Source: Ptiloglossa arizonensis | Lineage: Eukaryota > Arthropoda > Insecta > Hymenoptera > Colletidae | Direction: 5' to 3' | DNA: 64,000 nt | NCBI RefSeq assembly: GCF_051014685.1 | Contig: NC_135055.1 | Span: 11,210,001-11,274,000, forward strand | In this document: positions 61,701 through 64,000 of the stretch, piece after piece | Layout of the letters: each line of letters starts with the position of its first letter | How positions within the stretch are numbered: the stretch's first letter is position 1 | Notes under the pieces: model-generated | What the model was told of the DNA's origin: nothing | Seen by the model: the letters and a program-made list of their open reading frames with translations, nothing else | Databases searched by the model: none | Translations under genes and position numbers: made by a program

Positions 61701-63903
61701 AATTCGAACATCAATTCGAGTTTCCAGAAAATAAAAATAAGTCGTTCGTCAAAAGTCTAAATTAAGAAACTGGTTGCTTAATTTGAATCGTATCATTAGA
61801 CATCGTGTGTATTTAAATAAACGTATATATTTATTTATTTTTTAAATATTATATTTAAATATACGTGTATATTCCGAATTAAACAAAATGTAATACTTAT
61901 GTTACAAGTATGTTATAACTATTTTTATATATTAATTTTTGGCATCGATTCATGTATTACGATAAAAAACTTTCACTCCACTTTTATCATCAGCTTATAG
62001 CTTACATTCAATCGTTTCTTCTATATTTTCTTTGCATATTGCACAAAACCAGCTACCTGTTTTTTGTAGGTGTATTTTTCTTTTTCCTCCTCACGAATCT
62101 TTTTAAATGCAACATGTAAACGCGTACTTCAAATAGATTGCTATTGATTAAAAAATGTTGAGAATAAATAGAAAACGAAAATAATGTCTAAATTAAACCG
62201 GTCTAATTTGAGCAACCAGGTGCGGTATAATTTAAGCAACTCAACCTTCACGAAGATTTTGTCACGTACACACACGATCACTTCATTTAGCCCAAAGATT
62301 TCTTACAGAATTACCATAATGTGTCGTAAATTGTATATGAAATGTTCCATCGAACTGCTCAAAATTCAATTTCAGTATATAAAAACTCAACTATTTTTAA
62401 AAATGAAACTCAATTGCATACTGTAAATATCGTAGCAATGTAGATAATACGTGTAATAAATAATATTACTGTATTAATTTAAGTTGATAGTATCGCAATC
62501 CATAGAACATGATGGATATATTGTAGTTGATAATCAACAATGGTGACTCGTGTGTTCCAATTACGGACTAATATTAAACATCTCAAACTTTTATGTTCAC
62601 ATATTCGATACGATACTGTATTTAAACGAAGTTTAAGAAATCTAATAGAATATATACTTGTAATTTTATTCCGAACGTTCCATAATGGTAGAACAAATTG
62701 AAACATGTATACTTCTTATTGGTCGAAAGAAATTGAGAAGTTCTTTACAATTTTCCAACCAAGGTTACCTGCATTCTAAGCTTGAAATCAGTCGATAAAG
62801 AACCATCAGTACGATAGTTGAAAATTGAATATTTTGTTACTTTTATCTTATCCCGATCAGAAGTTTTTTTAATAGTTGAACAAGATTTTCCCGATAAACA
62901 TGAGTGTGAATTCGATCTCGATCAAGTTGTTTTTCAGTTAGCTAAAGTACTCTATCGCTTCAATATTTTCATACGACATTTAGAAACTTTAGTAGTCGTA
63001 TTTTACATTGCACTGATTCCGATAAAAATTTCCCTATTTAGCGAGAATAGCGATGATCGTGCAACGAATTAAATACAAACTATTATAAACAATCTACAAA
63101 TACGAAGAGAACTTTTTAGTAAATATTTCGTGGTCTCCTCCTTATACAAGTTTCTACAACGACGCCTCAGATTGCAAAACGGTAAAGAACATTTCGATTT
63201 CTCGTGATTCTATAAATAATTGCACCGAACGAATAGAACTATCATAATTTTAAACTCAGTCTTCTCACGCGTACACAACAAAATTCATTTTATAAACATT
63301 TTTCATCGAACCTAGAAAACGATCAAGAAGCGTACCGTGGATAATTAGAATTTCACTTATTAAACTTTCATTGAAATCACATTGAAAATGTCACGGGGTC
63401 GGAATTTGATTATAATCAATTGCAATACAGAATAACCGGCAAGCAAGTATACGAAGAACCTGTAAAGCTTCTCAAGCAAGCTCAAGATCATTGTAATAAC
63501 GGTTATGTGTCCACCGATGATACAGAGTATACGACCGATGAATCCGATTCCCAGACGAACGAGTACGGTAGCGAGGACATTATTTATCGCGAGAAATCGG
63601 AATCGTCGAGCATGATGAACGGTGATCAAGAATACTCGTCTATGTACCACGAAGAGTATACCAATCGACGTCGATCCGTTACTTCTGAGGAAGTGGAGAC
63701 CTTCTGCAACAACGGGGACGCGAAATTTCTGAATACAGAATCGGAAGTGCCCGCGGAGAGCAAATCACTTCTACTCTCTATGCTAGCTTCTCAAGAAGAT
63801 ATTCTGGAGACTATTAAGCATTTGCGTAGTACACCAGTTCTGGACAATCTGTTGCACAGTGTTTCACCCGACTTTAAGTACACTGATGTCTGTCCAGATG
63901 TAG
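48770..63903 (+). CDS. CG1674/synaptopodin-2-like cytoskeletal protein, partial at 3' end
   Basis: I rebuilt this from ten plus-strand segments bounded by good AG and GT signals whose phases all agree: 48770-49063, 51437-51521, 53424-53603, 54067-54107, 55943-56032, 56605-56764, 57337-57455, 57550-57688, 60566-61193 and 63431-63903. They give ~736 residues. The ATG at 48770 is the first in an exon that follows a long polypyrimidine tract and AG (48753). Two related basic motifs stand out: KGQSMYVNRKKRSVKWIHDG (third exon) and RGRGAEIFAKRRKRSEKWVV (across exons 6-7). FASSYFYAPTHPT precedes the first. Such motifs resemble insect CG1674 and vertebrate synaptopodin-2 proteins, which bind actin and alpha-actinin at muscle Z-discs; the family call is from memory and moderately sure. 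The later exons are acidic, Ser/Asn-rich and disordered. The gene probably continues past 64 kb; if the last exon is not spliced, the frame stops at 63954-63956. Confidence 0.55.
49211..50254. other. Intron of the CG1674-like gene, no feature seen
   Basis: AT-rich intron sequence between the exon ending at 49063 and the Tc1-like relic. No phase-compatible exon or repeat was recognised. Confidence 0.4.
50255..51175 (+). mobile_element. Decayed Tc1-like transposon
   Basis: Pieces of a Tc1-type transposase run in order through several frames: an HTH remnant, KKIARILKQATSKEINKIWHQ, LSMEHRKKCLWWYKER, VFSDKS (first catalytic Asp), VRKFVWRRLNEKFDPYCLNF, FVFQHDNASCHRDRMVQNYL (second Asp) and NSLDLNLIENL (final Glu). 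The three acidic catalytic residues are still visible, but frameshifts and stops separate them, so the copy is inactive. Terminal repeats were not found. It sits in an intron of the CG1674-like gene in sense orientation, 260 bases before the exon at 51437. Confidence 0.85.
51522..53423. other. Intron of the CG1674-like gene containing a repeat cluster
   Basis: The flanking exons join in phase across this 1.9-kb intron. It contains an A-rich tract near 51718-51751 and the direct/inverted repeat cluster at 52540-52794. CACTCCTGTCCACAAGTCGC near 51906 looks like a transposon end, but no partner end was found. Confidence 0.5.
52540..52794. repeat. Direct duplication plus inverted copy around a TA microsatellite
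   Basis: Bases 52540-52590 and 52630-52680 are direct copies of 51 bases differing at one position. The segment 52597-52648 (AATCATACTTATGATTAAGG onward, ending GTAAGAAAAA) recurs inverted at 52745-52794. Between them lies a TA run of about 60 bases (52676-52733). Together they can fold into a long stem with an AT-only loop. Confidence 0.9.
56345..56387 (+). other. Candidate alternative exon of the CG1674-like gene
   Basis: Between TACTTCAG and the strong donor TTAG/GTGAGT lies a 43-base segment that reads FSSMFKEEDETLRL and ends in phase 1. It enters in phase 0 and leaves in phase 1, exactly like exon 56605-56764, so it could replace that exon or, using its internal ATG at 56354, serve as an alternative first coding exon joined to 57337. 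It cannot be included together with 56605-56764 without a frameshift. Confidence 0.35.
57689..60565. other. Intron of the CG1674-like gene, no exon recognised
   Basis: Exons 57550-57688 (phase 1 out) and 60566-61193 (phase 1 in) fit directly across this 2.9-kb intron. I chose the acceptor AACGTTCCAG (60565) over GAAAG (60520), which also keeps the frame, because of its better pyrimidine context. Nothing else was seen. Confidence 0.45.
61194..63430. other. Intron of the CG1674-like gene
   Basis: The donor AAGAG/GTGAGA (61193) and acceptor TTGCAATACAG (63430) join AG to A, giving Arg, in frame. An 84-codon opening at 62818-63072 lies inside but cannot be spliced in without meeting a stop codon. 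No repeat or RNA gene was recognised. Confidence 0.45.
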
Positions 63904-64000
63904 GCAAGTTAACCCGCACGTGTTTTGATTCGATTGAATGTGTACATTGCCACTGAAACTTTAATCTCGCTTTGCAAAACTTTGACTGCTTTCGTAGACG

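Noticed and set aside
62818..63072. 84-codon plus-strand opening including FPDKHECEFDLDQ
   Set aside because: It looks mildly coding and follows a good acceptor, but splicing it between 61193 and 63431 produces an immediate stop, and no suitable donor ends it.

Overview
This window is AT-rich animal nuclear DNA. Spliceosomal introns, GT-AG junctions, Tc1/mariner relics and orthologues of conserved animal genes all point to an insect. Gene content, compact AT-rich introns and CpG-rich promoter patches suggest Hymenoptera, probably a bee or close relative. That placement is inference from style, not from a search. I found no operons, CRISPR, phage or bacterial features. Exon borders below were read by hand from splice signals and checked by reading-frame phase.

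Layout. (1) 109-13,688, minus: the 5' half of an ankyrin gene, 12 exons giving 657 codons of ankyrin repeats. The 3' part lies left of the window and the start codon was not found. Its large introns hold tRNA-derived SINE-like copies, a long fold-back hairpin and a CpG-rich patch. (2) 13.7-21 kb: upstream or intergenic DNA with a CpG-rich stretch at 15.3-16.4 kb. (3) 21,050-22,982, minus: a JMJD5/KDM8 JmjC oxygenase. (4) 23,732-24,367, minus: ALG14, the membrane subunit of the second enzyme of lipid-linked oligosaccharide synthesis. (5) 26,398-32,337, minus: a single-exon C2H2 zinc-finger protein of 1,979 residues. (6) 35,306-37,340, plus: a BTBD17-type BTB/BACK protein. (7) 39,923-44,722, plus: NOC2L, a ribosome biogenesis factor, 11 exons whose phases all close to 748 residues. 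(8) 45.6 kb to beyond the window end, plus: a long-intron gene rebuilt here from ten phase-compatible exons. It carries two copies of a basic motif and resembles the synaptopodin-2/CG1674 family of muscle Z-disc proteins. A dead mariner (47.5-48.1 kb) lies upstream of its first coding exon and a dead Tc1-like element (50.3-51.2 kb) sits in an intron.

How the genes relate. They are independent housekeeping or structural genes rather than one pathway. Ankyrin and the CG1674-like protein are cytoskeletal scaffolds; JMJD5, ALG14 and NOC2L are conserved housekeeping functions; the zinc-finger and BTB proteins are of unknown specific role. I found no convincing new multi-gene system. The most useful new points are the rebuilt CG1674-like gene model with a possible alternative exon and a GC donor, and several uncharacterised repeats and hairpins.
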